Assembly (NCBI RefSeq): GCF_030757795.1
Contig: NZ_JAUQWH010000032.1
Location: forward strand, 1-64,000
Origin: Actinoplanes oryzae
Lineage (GTDB): Bacteria; Actinomycetota; Actinomycetes; Mycobacteriales; Micromonosporaceae
Reading direction: 5' to 3'
Length of the DNA stretch: 64,000 nt
Shown: one piece after another, positions 30,918 to 38,996 of the stretch
Layout: every line of letters starts with the position of its first letter
Numbering within the stretch: position 1 is the stretch's first letter
Translations under genes and position numbers: made by a program
Notes under the pieces: model-generated
Database searches by the model: none
The model's input: the letters and a program-made list of their open reading frames with translations, nothing else
What the model was told of the DNA's origin: nothing

Positions 30918-31772
30918 ATGGAACGCTTCGTGGAGGTTCAGCCCGGCGTCGCCCTGTGGACCGAGGAGTCGGGGGACCCGGCCGCCCCGGCCCTGCTGCT
31001 GGTCATGGGGGCCAACGCGCCGGGGCTCACCTGGCCGGACGACCTCGTCGCCCGGCTCGCGGCGCGGCACCGGGTCATCCGCTACGACCATCGCGACACG
31101 GGACGATCGGCGTGGGCCTACGAGGAGCATCCGTACGCGATCGCGGACCTCGCGGGCGACGCGGTGGCGGTGCTGGACGCGTACGGGATCGACAGTGCGC
31201 ACGTCGTCGGCATGTCCATGGGCGGGGTGCTCGTGCAGCTGCTCCTGCTCGACCATCCCACGCGGGTGCGCACCGCGACCATGCTGAACACCACGGCCCT
31301 GGGCTCCGGGTTGGCGGGCCCGGGGCAGGACGATCTGCCGCCGGTCGATCCGCGGCTGCTCGCGCTCTGGGCGGAGCTGGACGGCGAGCGCGACGAGGCC
31401 GCCGAGCTCGACTGGCGCGTGCGGCACTGGCGGCTGCTCAACGGCGACGCGCTGCCGTTCCCGGAGGAGGAGTTCCGGCGGTGGGAGGAGCGTGCGATCG
31501 CCCACGCCGGCCGGCACGACAACGCCGCCGCCCACGCGCTGGCCTCCCAGGAGGGGCTCGAGCGCGGCGCGGAGCTGGCCGGGGTCGCCATCCCCGCGCT
31601 GGTCATCGACGCGCCGCAGGATCCGGTCAACCCGCCCCCGCACGCCGAGCGCCTGGCGGCCGCGATTCCCGGTGCCCGGCTGGTGACGATCCCGGGCATG
31701 GGCCACGCGCTCAACCCGGTGATCGTCCCCTCCCTGGCCGGCGCGATCCTGGACTTCACGACGGCCCGCTGA
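30918..31772 (+). CDS. Alpha/beta hydrolase in the Dos-like operon
   Basis: 284 residues. Family features are VMGANAPGLTW, YDHRDTGRSAWAYEEHPY, nucleophile elbow GMSMGG (Ser), the acid in VIDAPQDPVNPP and His in IPGMGHAL. This is the RdmC/DhmA-like esterase subgroup. Transcribed with the Acg-like gene and so probably controlled by the DosR box at 29888. Substrate unknown. Confidence 0.88.
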   Translation: MERFVEVQPGVALWTEESGDPAAPALLLVMGANAPGLTWPDDLVARLAARHRVIRYDHRDTGRSAWAYEEHPYAIADLAGDAVAVLDAYGIDSAHVVGMSMGGVLVQLLLLDHPTRVRTATMLNTTALGSGLAGPGQDDLPPVDPRLLALWAELDGERDEAAELDWRVRHWRLLNGDALPFPEEEFRRWEERAIAHAGRHDNAAAHALASQEGLERGAELAGVAIPALVIDAPQDPVNPPPHAERLAAAIPGARLVTIPGMGHALNPVIVPSLAGAILDFTTAR

Positions 31773-31810
31773 TGACCCGCGCCGGCCCGCCCCGCCGTGA
31801 TCCGGATGGC

Positions 31811-31826
31811 CGCGGCCGCGGCCGCG
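31811..31826. terminator. Self-complementary GC palindrome between convergent genes
   Basis: CGCGGCCGCGGCCGCG is a perfect 16-bp palindrome, 1 bp from the stop codon of the minus-strand glucoamylase-like gene and 38 bp after the hydrolase stop. It may act as a terminator for either strand, though with almost no loop a cruciform or no function is possible. Confidence 0.35.
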
Positions 31827-31827
31827 A

Positions 31828-33285
31828 TCATGGCCGGCCGAGCTGCGGGAGGCGCTGGACAGGGACGTTGAACTCCTCCCGGGCGAGCAGCGGGCGGATG
31901 CGGCGCTCGAAGGCCGGCGTGACGAAGGCCCGCTTGAGGACATCCCCGGCGAGCTCGTTGCCCAGCGCGCCCATGATCATGGACTGGTCGAGCGACAGGT
32001 GGCGCCGGGCGACCTGGCCGGTGCCCACGTTCACGGCGTCGGCGAAGCCGCCCGGGCCGTAGACGGCGAAGTCGCGGCGCAGGGCGGCCAGGTTCGCCAG
32101 GACCGGCCCGCGGGCGTACGGGAGGGCCAGGAACGCCGCGTGCGGGGTCACCACGCCGTCGCCGTAGTCCGGGGCGGGGCCGGGCTCGCGGCAGCCCTCG
32201 AAGCCGGCGTCGTAGCGGGTCGCCTGCGCGTCCGACGGGTAGCCGTTCGTGTCCATGCCCATCGCGTCGACGCCCCACACCGCGTAGCCGCCGGCCGGGT
32301 CCGCGGCGGGCGAGAAGCCCCAGTAGCCGTACCCGGCGTCGTGCAGGCCGTGCTCGATCTGCGCCGCCACCGTGGCCGGATGGTTGCGCCCCCACGAGCG
32401 CGGTCCCCACGCGGCCTCGGGCACGAACAGGTCCGGCATCAGCGCCTCGAACATGTCCCCGCCCCAGCTCGGCACGAACGTGATCCCGCGGTAGCGGTAC
32501 GAGCCCTCGAACACGCTGCGGCCCAGGTGCGTCACCGTGAAGCCCGTCGGCCGCATCTCCTGCCACGCGTAGTCACAGGTGTCCGGCAGGGTGCGCATGG
32601 TGGCGAAGTACGCGTCCGGCGGGATCTGCCCGGCGGCGATCCCCAGGTACGTGGCGATGCGCGGCTCGGTCACCGTGATGTCGTAGTGGTTGCAGGTGAA
32701 CCACACCCCGTCCTGCGGCACCGAGCAGTCCACCGGCGGCGGGGCCTCCCAGAAGCCGCCCCGGATCAGCCCCCGCTCCGGGTCGTGGAAGAAGCCGAAG
32801 TCCATCGGGGCGAGCACCCGGTCCACCGGCAGCCCGGGCATGGTGCCCTTGACCACGTGCAGCGCCGCCGCCAGCCAGCCGTTGTCCACACTCGACAGGA
32901 ACGGGAAGTCCCGGGCCGAGACGGCGCCGGTCGCCGGGTCGTACCAGTTGTAGAACATGCCCGACACCGCGTGACGCGGCATCGTGGCCAGGGTGTCCAG
33001 GGTCCGCACCACCCGGGATCGGGCCTCCGCGCGGGAGATGATGCCGAGCCGGGAGGCGACGACGGCCGACCACAGGTACCCGCCGATGTTCGTGGGCGAC
33101 GTGTAGTCGGCGCGCGTGGTGAGCGCGCTGTCGATCGAGTCGGCCACGAGCCCGGTCCGCGGGTCGGTCATCGCGGCGAGGGAGCGCCAGGTGTCCCGCG
33201 CGTAGCCGAGCAGCGGGTCCGGGGCCGCCAGGGCGGGCGCCGGCACGAGAACCAGACAGATGAGGAGCGCACAGAAGCGTCTCAT
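31828..33285 (-). CDS. Secreted glucoamylase-like protein
   Basis: 485 residues from ATG 33285; the open frame upstream is non-coding. Residues 1-21 (MRRFCALLICLVLVPAPALA) are a Sec signal peptide. The body has aromatic- and acid-rich motifs of the glucoamylase-like (alpha/alpha toroid) family: TNIGGYLWSAVVASRLGI, FYNWYDPATGA, SSVDNGWLAAAL, YWGFSPA and GYAVWGVDAMGMDTNGYP. These are associated with beta-glucan or cyclic-glucan processing. Divergent from devR across 93 bp. Confidence 0.75.
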   Translation of the reverse strand: MRRFCALLICLVLVPAPALAAPDPLLGYARDTWRSLAAMTDPRTGLVADSIDSALTTRADYTSPTNIGGYLWSAVVASRLGIISRAEARSRVVRTLDTLATMPRHAVSGMFYNWYDPATGAVSARDFPFLSSVDNGWLAAALHVVKGTMPGLPVDRVLAPMDFGFFHDPERGLIRGGFWEAPPPVDCSVPQDGVWFTCNHYDITVTEPRIATYLGIAAGQIPPDAYFATMRTLPDTCDYAWQEMRPTGFTVTHLGRSVFEGSYRYRGITFVPSWGGDMFEALMPDLFVPEAAWGPRSWGRNHPATVAAQIEHGLHDAGYGYWGFSPAADPAGGYAVWGVDAMGMDTNGYPSDAQATRYDAGFEGCREPGPAPDYGDGVVTPHAAFLALPYARGPVLANLAALRRDFAVYGPGGFADAVNVGTGQVARRHLSLDQSMIMGALGNELAGDVLKRAFVTPAFERRIRPLLAREEFNVPVQRLPQLGRP

Positions 33286-33319
33286 GACAGATGACGGTAA
33301 CCACGCATGACAGATGTCA
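33283..33319. promoter_or_regulatory. Repeated CATGACAGATG element at the glucoamylase-like start
   Basis: CATGACAGATG occurs at 33283-33293 (covering the start codon) and 33306-33316, 23 bp apart. The second copy extends into the perfect palindrome TGACAGATGTCA (33308-33319). A repressor binding both would block initiation. Confidence 0.4.
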
Positions 33320-33328
33320 GAAGGCGAC

Positions 33329-33343
33329 AGGACTTTCGGCCCT
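33329..33343. promoter_or_regulatory. DosR-like box upstream of devR
   Basis: AGGACTTTCGGCCCT matches the DosR-box variant GGGACTTNNGGCCCT except for the first base, 36 bp upstream of the devR start. It suggests autoregulation by the DevR-like protein. Confidence 0.6.
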
Positions 33344-33378
33344 GGGCGCGCGCCTTCGGACTTGGGTAAGAAAGAGGG

Positions 33379-34020
33379 GTGATTCGTGTCTTCCTGCTCG
33401 ACGACCACGAGGTGGTCCGCCGGGGCCTCGCCGACCTGCTGCACGCCGCCGGCGACATCGAGGTGGTGGGGGAGTCGGGCTCGGCGCAGGAGGCCGCCCG
33501 CCGCATCCCGGCGCTGCGCCCCGACGTGGCGGTCCTCGACGCGCGGCTGCCCGACGGCAACGGCATCGACGTGTGCCGCGACGTGCGGGCGGTGGACTCG
33601 TCGATCCAGGGCCTGATCCTCACGTCGTACGAGGACGACGAGGCGCTCTTCGCCGCGATCATGGCCGGGGCGGCGGGCTACGTGCTCAAGCAGATCCGCG
33701 GCACCGACCTGGTCGACGCCGTCCGCCGGGTCGCCGCCGGGCAGTCGCTGCTCGACCCGGCCGTCACCCAGCGCGTCCTCGAGCGCATCCGCAACGGCGT
33801 CGAGCAGCCCCGCGAGCTGGCGTCGCTGACCGACCAGGAGCGGCGCATCCTCGAGTACGTCGCCGAGGGCCTCACCAACCGCGAGATCGCCGGCAAGATG
33901 TTTCTCGCCGAGAAGACGGTCAAGAACTACGTCTCCAGCCTGCTCGCGAAGCTGGGCCTCGAACGCCGCACCCAGGCCGCCGTCCTCGCCACCCGCCTCC
34001 TCGGCGACCGCAGAAGCTGA
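33379..34020 (+). CDS. devR: DosR/DevR-like response regulator
   Basis: 213 residues, close to mycobacterial DosR throughout (VFLLDDHEVVRRGLADLL, PDVAVLDARLPDGNGID). Key DosR positions keep both residue and number: phospho-Asp54, Thr82, Lys104, and DNA-contacting Lys179, Lys182 and Asn183 in LAEKTVKNYVS. It should therefore bind the GGGACTT..CCC boxes found here. GTG start with AAAGAGG only 1-2 nt away, an unusually short spacing. The partner is the kinase at 28245. Confidence 0.9.
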   Translation: MIRVFLLDDHEVVRRGLADLLHAAGDIEVVGESGSAQEAARRIPALRPDVAVLDARLPDGNGIDVCRDVRAVDSSIQGLILTSYEDDEALFAAIMAGAAGYVLKQIRGTDLVDAVRRVAAGQSLLDPAVTQRVLERIRNGVEQPRELASLTDQERRILEYVAEGLTNREIAGKMFLAEKTVKNYVSSLLAKLGLERRTQAAVLATRLLGDRRS

Positions 34021-34385
34021 CCGCCACCCGCCTGCCCGGCGACTGCGGAGGCCGGCCGGGAAGTGCTGGGCGCTACCGCCTGCTCGGTGACCGCGGAGGC
34101 CGGCCGGGGAGTGCTGACCGCGATCCGCCTGCCCGGTGACCGCGGAGGCCGGCCGGGGGGGTGCTGACCGCGATCCGCCTGCGCGGCGACTGCGGAGGCT
34201 GGTCTGGTGCTGGGCGCCACCGCCTGCGCGGCGACCGCAAGGGGCGAGCGCGAGGGCCGGCTGCGAGGGCTGGCCACCACTCGCTCGCGCGACGGCCATA
34301 AGAGAGCGGCCGGAGGAGCCTGGCTGGAGGACAGTGGCTGAGGGGAGCGGCGGGAGGGGAGTGGCTGGGGGAGCGGCCGGAAGGG
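33985..34385. repeat. Tandem repeat (about 45-50 bp) that starts in the 3' end of devR, in a gene-free spacer
   Basis: CGCCTGC.CGG.GAC.GCGGAGGC recurs at 34029, 34077, 34126, 34176 and 34221 (periods 48, 49, 50, 45), with GGCCGGCCGGG and GTGCTG in the three best units. The last codons of devR (CGCCTCCTCGGCGACCGCAG, from 33994) match the unit start, so the array looks like repeated copying of the gene end. 34240-34385 holds only G-rich decayed sequence. Confidence 0.8.
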
Positions 34386-35300
34386 CTAGCCGCCGACCAG
34401 CGTGCGGATGACGGGGGCGCCGGGGGCGGTGAGGGTGAGGACGACGCGGGTCTTCTGCTCGACGGCCGGGTCCTCGGTCAGCCGGCCCCGGTGGTCGCCG
34501 AGGTCGACGCGCAGGCCGAGCAGCGGGGCCTCGGCGGGGGTCAGCGCGCCCGTGAGGACGGCCGCCGCGAGCGGGTCGTGCAGCGGGACGCGGCGCTCGC
34601 CGAACTGGGGCTCGTAGAAGTCGTAGTAGCCGGTCAGCATCTCGCCCAGCACCGGGGCCAGGGGCGCGGTCGAGGTCAGGAGGGTCTCGCGGTCGGCGGC
34701 GTCGAAGCAGTGGTTCATGGTGACGTCGAGGGGCACCAGCGTGACCGGCCACGGGGCGGCGAGGACCTCGGCAGCGGCCTCGGGGTCGTTGTGGATGTTG
34801 GCCTCGGCGCGGCCGGTGATGTTGCCCGGTGCGCGCACGGCGCCGCCCATGACGGTGACGTCGCGTACCAGGGCGGGCAGGCGCGGCTCGCGGCGCAGGG
34901 CGATCGCCAGGTTGGTGAGCGGCCCGGTGGCCAGGATGCGCAGCTCGCCGGGGCGGGCGCGGGCGATGGCCAGCAGCAGCTCGGCGGCGTCGGACGGGAT
35001 CGGGTCGGCCGCCGAGCGCGGCAGCTCCACGCCGTGGATGCCGTTCCCGCCGTGGACGCTGGTCGCGCCCCCGGCGAAGGCGCCGGCCAGCGGGTGGGCC
35101 GCCCCGACCGCGACGGGTACGCCGGGCCGCCCGCCCAGCGCGAGCAGATCGAGCGTGTTGCGGGCGGCCTGCGCCGCGCCGGTGTTCCCGCTGACCGTGC
35201 CGATGCCGACGAGGTCCACCTCGGGACTGGCGAGCAGCAGGGCGATCGCGATCGCGTCGTCGACTCCGGTGTCACAGTCCAGGTACAGCGCGTCGGCCAC
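34386..35300 (-). CDS. Inosine/uridine-preferring nucleoside hydrolase family protein
   Basis: 304 residues from GTG 35300 (GAGAGG upstream). The N-terminal calcium/ribose motif DCDTGVDDA is complete, as are VSGNTGAAQAARNTL, LATGPLTNLAIALRR, VMGGAVRAPGN and a catalytic HDPLAA near the end. It hydrolyses ribonucleosides to base and ribose in salvage. Twelve nucleotides downstream of the VOC gene, so co-transcribed. Confidence 0.92.
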   Translation of the reverse strand: MADALYLDCDTGVDDAIAIALLLASPEVDLVGIGTVSGNTGAAQAARNTLDLLALGGRPGVPVAVGAAHPLAGAFAGGATSVHGGNGIHGVELPRSAADPIPSDAAELLLAIARARPGELRILATGPLTNLAIALRREPRLPALVRDVTVMGGAVRAPGNITGRAEANIHNDPEAAAEVLAAPWPVTLVPLDVTMNHCFDAADRETLLTSTAPLAPVLGEMLTGYYDFYEPQFGERRVPLHDPLAAAVLTGALTPAEAPLLGLRVDLGDHRGRLTEDPAVEQKTRVVLTLTAPGAPVIRTLVGG

Positions 35301-35312
35301 GGCTCGTCCCTC

Positions 35313-35933
35313 TCACGCGGGTTGACGGTGGGTCAGACAGTAGACGCCGCCGGCCGGGTCGCGCATGACGGTCCACTCCGGGAACTCGGCGACGAAGGTG
35401 GCGCCCAGCGACTCGTGCCGCGCGCGTTCGGCTGCCACGTCGGTGCACGCGAGGTCGAGGTGGGCGGAGGGCGGCTGCTCGCCGTCCGTACGCTGCAGGA
35501 GAAGGTGCACCGGCAGGCCCGGCGGCCGGACGAGGCGGTGGAACTCCGGGGGGAAGGCCCGCAGCTCCCAGCCGGTGAGCGCGGCCCAGAAGGCGACCTC
35601 GGTGTCGTACGCGCCGGGGGAGATGTCCAGGCAGACCTGGTCGACAAGGCTGGTCCGGCGCTCGGGCGGCGGATGCCCGCCCGTCCAGGGCACGACCGTG
35701 AACGGGAAGCCGCCGGGTGACCGCAGCTCCAGCCGGTCACCGTGGCGGGCGACCACCTCGGCCCGCGCCGGATCGCCGCCACGTTGCCGAAGATGCTGCT
35801 CGAACGCTGCCACGTCGTCCACGCACAGCTCGGGGTGGGCCGGGCCCGGGCCGTCCGTCCTGAGCCAAGGGCCGCCGCACCGCGCCCAGAAGTCCTCGGC
35901 GCCGGACGTGACCGCGTACGTCCACCGGATCAT
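35313..35933 (-). CDS. VOC-superfamily (glyoxalase-like) protein, two modules
   Basis: 206 residues. Two beta-alpha-beta-beta-beta modules: about 1-85 (CVDDVAAFEQHLRQ, RLELRSPGGFPFTVVPW) and about 92-205 (CLDISPGAYDTEVAFWAALTGWELR, HLDLACTDVAAE, VMRDPAGGVYCLTHR). The second module keeps possible metal ligands (His/Glu), the first less so. Function cannot be given; such pairs act as dioxygenases, glyoxalases or resistance proteins. Confidence 0.85.
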   Translation of the reverse strand: MIRWTYAVTSGAEDFWARCGGPWLRTDGPGPAHPELCVDDVAAFEQHLRQRGGDPARAEVVARHGDRLELRSPGGFPFTVVPWTGGHPPPERRTSLVDQVCLDISPGAYDTEVAFWAALTGWELRAFPPEFHRLVRPPGLPVHLLLQRTDGEQPPSAHLDLACTDVAAERARHESLGATFVAEFPEWTVMRDPAGGVYCLTHRQPA

Positions 35934-35989
35934 GCCTCCAAGGTAGGACTCAGGTTGTGTCCCGCACGAGCGGGGTAGGTAGTGCGGCC

Positions 35990-36946
35990 ATGACGGACTA
36001 CGGCCTTCACTGTTCGCACGAGCAGATCCCGCCCGCCGACCTCCTGACCGCGGTGATCGCGGCCGAGCGCGCGGGCTTCGACGCCGCCATGTGCTCGGAC
36101 CACTTCTCGCCGTGGAGCGAGCGGCAGGGACAGTCCGCCTTCGCCTGGTCGTGGCTGGGCGCCGCGCTGCAGGCCACCAACCTGTCCTTCGGCGTGGTCA
36201 ACGCGCCCGGCCAGCGCTACCACCCGGCGATCATCGCCCAGGCCATCGGCACGCTGGGCAGCATGTTCCCGGGCCGGTTCTGGGCGGCGCTGGGCAGCGG
36301 CGAGTACAGCAACGAGCACATCACGGGCGAGCCCTGGCCGCGCAAGGAGATCCGCAACGAGCGGCTGCTGGCCAGTGTCGGCGTCATCCGCGACCTGCTC
36401 GACGGCAAGGAGGTCACCCGGGACGGCCTGATCAAGGTGGACCGCGCGCGGCTGTGGACCCGCCCCGAGACCCCACCGATGCTCATCGGCGCCGCGGTCA
36501 GCGTGGCCACCGCCCGCTGGTGCGCGAGCTGGGCCGACGGCCTGGTCACGGTCAACGCCCCCGAGGAGCACCTGCGCGAGATGATCGCCGCCTACCGCGA
36601 CGCCGGCGGCCGGGGCCCGGTCTGCCTGCAGGTCCACCTGAGCTGGGCGCCCACCGAGCAGGAGGCCGAGCGGATCGCCCACGAGCAGTGGCGCAGCAAC
36701 ATCTTCCCGCCGCCGGTCTGCTGGGACCTCGAGACCGCCGAGCACTTCGACGCCGTCTCCGAGCACGTCACCGTCGAGCAGGTCCGCGAGACCGTCAACA
36801 TCTCCGCGGACCTCGACAAGCACATCGAGTGGCTGCGCTCCTACGAGGCACTCGGCTTCGACCGCATCTACCTGCACCACGTGGGCCAGGAGCTGCTGCC
36901 CTTCATCGAGACCTTCGGCGCCAAGGTCCTGCCCGCGCTGCGCTGA
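35990..36946 (+). CDS. LLM-class oxidoreductase, TIGR03885-like
   Basis: 318 residues from ATG 35990 (GTG 35957 in frame is less likely). Family blocks YGLHCSHEQIPPADLL, CSDHFSPWSERQGQSAFAW, APGQRYHPAIIAQA, ALGSGEYSNEHITGEPWP and ADGLVTVNAP mark the flavin-dependent group once described as probable non-F420. Likely reduces an organic substrate with FMNH2 or F420H2. A strong terminator follows. Confidence 0.92.
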   Translation: MTDYGLHCSHEQIPPADLLTAVIAAERAGFDAAMCSDHFSPWSERQGQSAFAWSWLGAALQATNLSFGVVNAPGQRYHPAIIAQAIGTLGSMFPGRFWAALGSGEYSNEHITGEPWPRKEIRNERLLASVGVIRDLLDGKEVTRDGLIKVDRARLWTRPETPPMLIGAAVSVATARWCASWADGLVTVNAPEEHLREMIAAYRDAGGRGPVCLQVHLSWAPTEQEAERIAHEQWRSNIFPPPVCWDLETAEHFDAVSEHVTVEQVRETVNISADLDKHIEWLRSYEALGFDRIYLHHVGQELLPFIETFGAKVLPALR

Positions 36947-36955
36947 AACCGCACA

Positions 36956-36987
36956 GGCCGGTGCCCCGGGAGTGCGGGGCGCCGGCC
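36956..36987. terminator. Strong bidirectional hairpin
   Basis: 13-bp stem GGCCGGTGCCCCG / CGGGGCGCCGGCC with one G-T pair and loop GGAGTG, between the LLM stop (36946) and the convergent S1-protein stop (37041). Confidence 0.85.
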
Positions 36988-37040
36988 GGTCAGCGGAGCT
37001 TGGCGTGCGTCCGCGTCAGCTCGACGACCCGGCGCTGCGA

Positions 37041-37790
37041 TCAAGGGCACAGGGACAGGACGAGACGGCGCCCCACCGGATCGATCTCGACAACCGTGAC
37101 GACCACCTCGTCGCCGACCCGCACGGACGGATCTCGCTGCGGGACCAGTCCCTCGATGTCGTCGCGGACCCGCACGAAGGCGCCGAAGGTCGTCAGCTTG
37201 GTGACCCGTCCCGCAAGGGACTGGCCGCGCTGCGCCGTCGTGGCGAAACGCTGGAACGGATCGTGCTGCGTCGCGCGGAGCGACAGCCGCGCTTCGCCGT
37301 TGCTCGTGTCGGCCAGCAGGAACTCACATTCGACGCGTTGTCCTTCGGTCACCACCTCGGCCGGATCGTCGAACCTGTGCCACGACAGTTCCGGCATGGT
37401 GATGAACCCGACGCCGGGAAGGGCGGGATGCGGCGGCCCGTCGTCCAGCATCACGAAGACCCCGAAGCGCTCGACGGCGGCCACGGTGCCGGACAGGCGT
37501 TGTCCCGGGCGAAGTGCCTGGAGGAAGGCCCAGAGGCCGGGGTTCTCGGTCGCCGCGAGCGACAGCAGCACCCGTCGCCGGTCCCTGTCGATGGCAATGA
37601 CCTGTGCACGGATGCGGTCCCCGCGCTGCGGAGGCTCAGCGCCGCGCCAGGAAAGGTCGAGGGAACCGATGAAGCCGGCCGGAGCGCCGGCGTGACCGTC
37701 GAGCGCCACCCCGGCGCCCGACCGCGTCACCTCCGTCACCGTGCCATGCACGATCTCGCCCGGGCGCACCGCTGCGAAGGAATCTGCCAC
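37041..37790 (-). CDS. S1 RNA-binding domain protein (three S1 repeats)
   Basis: 249 residues from GTG 37790 (ADSFAAVRPGEIVHGTV follows); a TTG at 37823 would add 11 residues. Three S1 domains follow: about 10-80 (VHGTVTEVTRSGAGVALDG), 95-175 (LSGTVAAVERFGVFVMLDD) and 190-249 (LAGRVTKLTTFGAFVRVRDDIEGLVP). This is shorter than ribosomal protein S1 (four to six repeats), so it is an accessory S1-like protein that may act in translation or RNA stability. Confidence 0.88.
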   Translation of the reverse strand: MADSFAAVRPGEIVHGTVTEVTRSGAGVALDGHAGAPAGFIGSLDLSWRGAEPPQRGDRIRAQVIAIDRDRRRVLLSLAATENPGLWAFLQALRPGQRLSGTVAAVERFGVFVMLDDGPPHPALPGVGFITMPELSWHRFDDPAEVVTEGQRVECEFLLADTSNGEARLSLRATQHDPFQRFATTAQRGQSLAGRVTKLTTFGAFVRVRDDIEGLVPQRDPSVRVGDEVVVTVVEIDPVGRRLVLSLCP

Positions 37791-37910
37791 CGTCTCATGA
37801 TGCCCGCCGGCGATCTTCGGCAATTGCCGCCGGTGGCTGGGAGGAGGCTGAAGCGCAGGTCACGGGGCTGTAACGGGGGGAGTCGATCATGTGCGGGAAA
37901 CGTGAGGCTG

Positions 37911-37929
37911 TTAGGTTAGGCATCCCTTA
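37911..37929 (+). promoter_or_regulatory. IdeR/DmdR iron box
   Basis: TTAGGTTAGGCATCCCTTA matches the consensus TTAGGTTAGGCTAACCTAA at 15 of 19 positions, 26 bp upstream of the substrate-binding-protein gene. Iron-loaded IdeR/DmdR would repress the importer under iron sufficiency. Confidence 0.85.
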
Positions 37930-37955
37930 CAGCGCACGAAGTGGAGTTCGCCAAT

Positions 37956-38996
37956 ATGCGCCCCAACCGGATCCTGGCGGGAGTCGCCGCCCTGGCCGCG
38001 GCGCTCGCCCTCGCTGCTTGTGGCGGCGGGTCGTCGGACAGCGACGAGCCCGCGGCCGTCTCGAGCGGAGCCGCCGCTGCCGCCTTCCCCGTGACGATCA
38101 AGCACGCGCTCGGCACGACGACCATCGAGAAGAAGCCCGAGCGGGTCGCCACCGTGCAGTGGGCGAACCAGGAGGTGCCGCTGGCGCTCGGCATCACGCC
38201 GGTCGGCATGGCCGCCGCGAACTTCGGCGACGACAACGGCGACGGGGTGCTGCCCTGGGTGACGGACAAGCTCAAGGAGCTCGGCAGCCCGACGCCGGTG
38301 CTCTTCGACGAGAACGACGGCATCGACTTCGAGGGCGTGGCCAACACCAAGCCCGACGTCATCCTCGCGGCCTACTCGGGCCTGACGCAGGAGGACTACG
38401 ACAAGCTCAGCAAGATCGCGCCGACCGTCGCCTTCCCGACGGCCGCGTGGGCCACGGCGTGGCGCGACACGATCAAGCTGGAGAGCCAGGCGCTCGGCCT
38501 GTCCGCCGAGGGTGACAAGCTGATCGCCGACCTCGAGGCGCAGATGAAGGCCGACGTGGCCGCCTACCCGGGCCTGGCCGGCAAGTCGGTCATGTTCGTC
38601 ACGCACATCGACCCGGCCGACCTGAGCAAGATCAGCTACTACACGACCAAGGACACCCGGGTGCAGTTCTTCACCGACCTGGGCCTCAAGCAGCCGGCCA
38701 GCGTCGAGAAGGCCTCCGCGGCCAGCGAGCTCTTCGCCCTCGACACCAGCGCCGAGCAGATCGAGACGTTCAACGACGTCGACATCATCGTGACCTACGG
38801 CGACGCCAAGCTGGTGTCGGCGCTGCAGGCGAACCCGCTGCTCGCCAAGATGCCGGCCATCAAGAACGGCGCGGTCGTCGCGCTCGACGGCAGCGGCCCG
38901 GCGGGCACGGCGGCGAACCCGACCCCGCTCGCCATCCCGTACGTCACCAAGGACTACGTGAAGCAGCTGGCCGACGCGGCCGCCAAGGTGAAGTGA
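37956..38996 (+). CDS. Iron-siderophore ABC transporter substrate-binding lipoprotein
   Basis: 346 residues from ATG 37956 (GTGGAG 9 nt upstream). Signal peptide with lipobox LAAC (Cys about 25) followed by GGGSSDSDEP. FecB/FepB fold: IEKKPERVATVQWANQEVPLALGITPVG (in parts), PDVILAAYSGLTQEDYDKLSKIAPTV and the distal lobe VDIIVTYGDAK. It captures ferric siderophore outside the membrane; the specific ligand is unknown. First gene of a four-gene operon behind the iron box. Confidence 0.93.
   Translation: MRPNRILAGVAALAAALALAACGGGSSDSDEPAAVSSGAAAAAFPVTIKHALGTTTIEKKPERVATVQWANQEVPLALGITPVGMAAANFGDDNGDGVLPWVTDKLKELGSPTPVLFDENDGIDFEGVANTKPDVILAAYSGLTQEDYDKLSKIAPTVAFPTAAWATAWRDTIKLESQALGLSAEGDKLIADLEAQMKADVAAYPGLAGKSVMFVTHIDPADLSKISYYTTKDTRVQFFTDLGLKQPASVEKASAASELFALDTSAEQIETFNDVDIIVTYGDAKLVSALQANPLLAKMPAIKNGAVVALDGSGPAGTAANPTPLAIPYVTKDYVKQLADAAAKVK

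Noticed and set aside
31828-34752. 974-residue extension upstream of the glucoamylase-like protein
   Set aside because: A signal peptide at ATG 33285 and antisense overlap with devR show the extension is not coding.
35940-35990. GGACT...GTCCC pair before the LLM gene as a DosR box
   Set aside because: Arm spacing too long for the DosR consensus.
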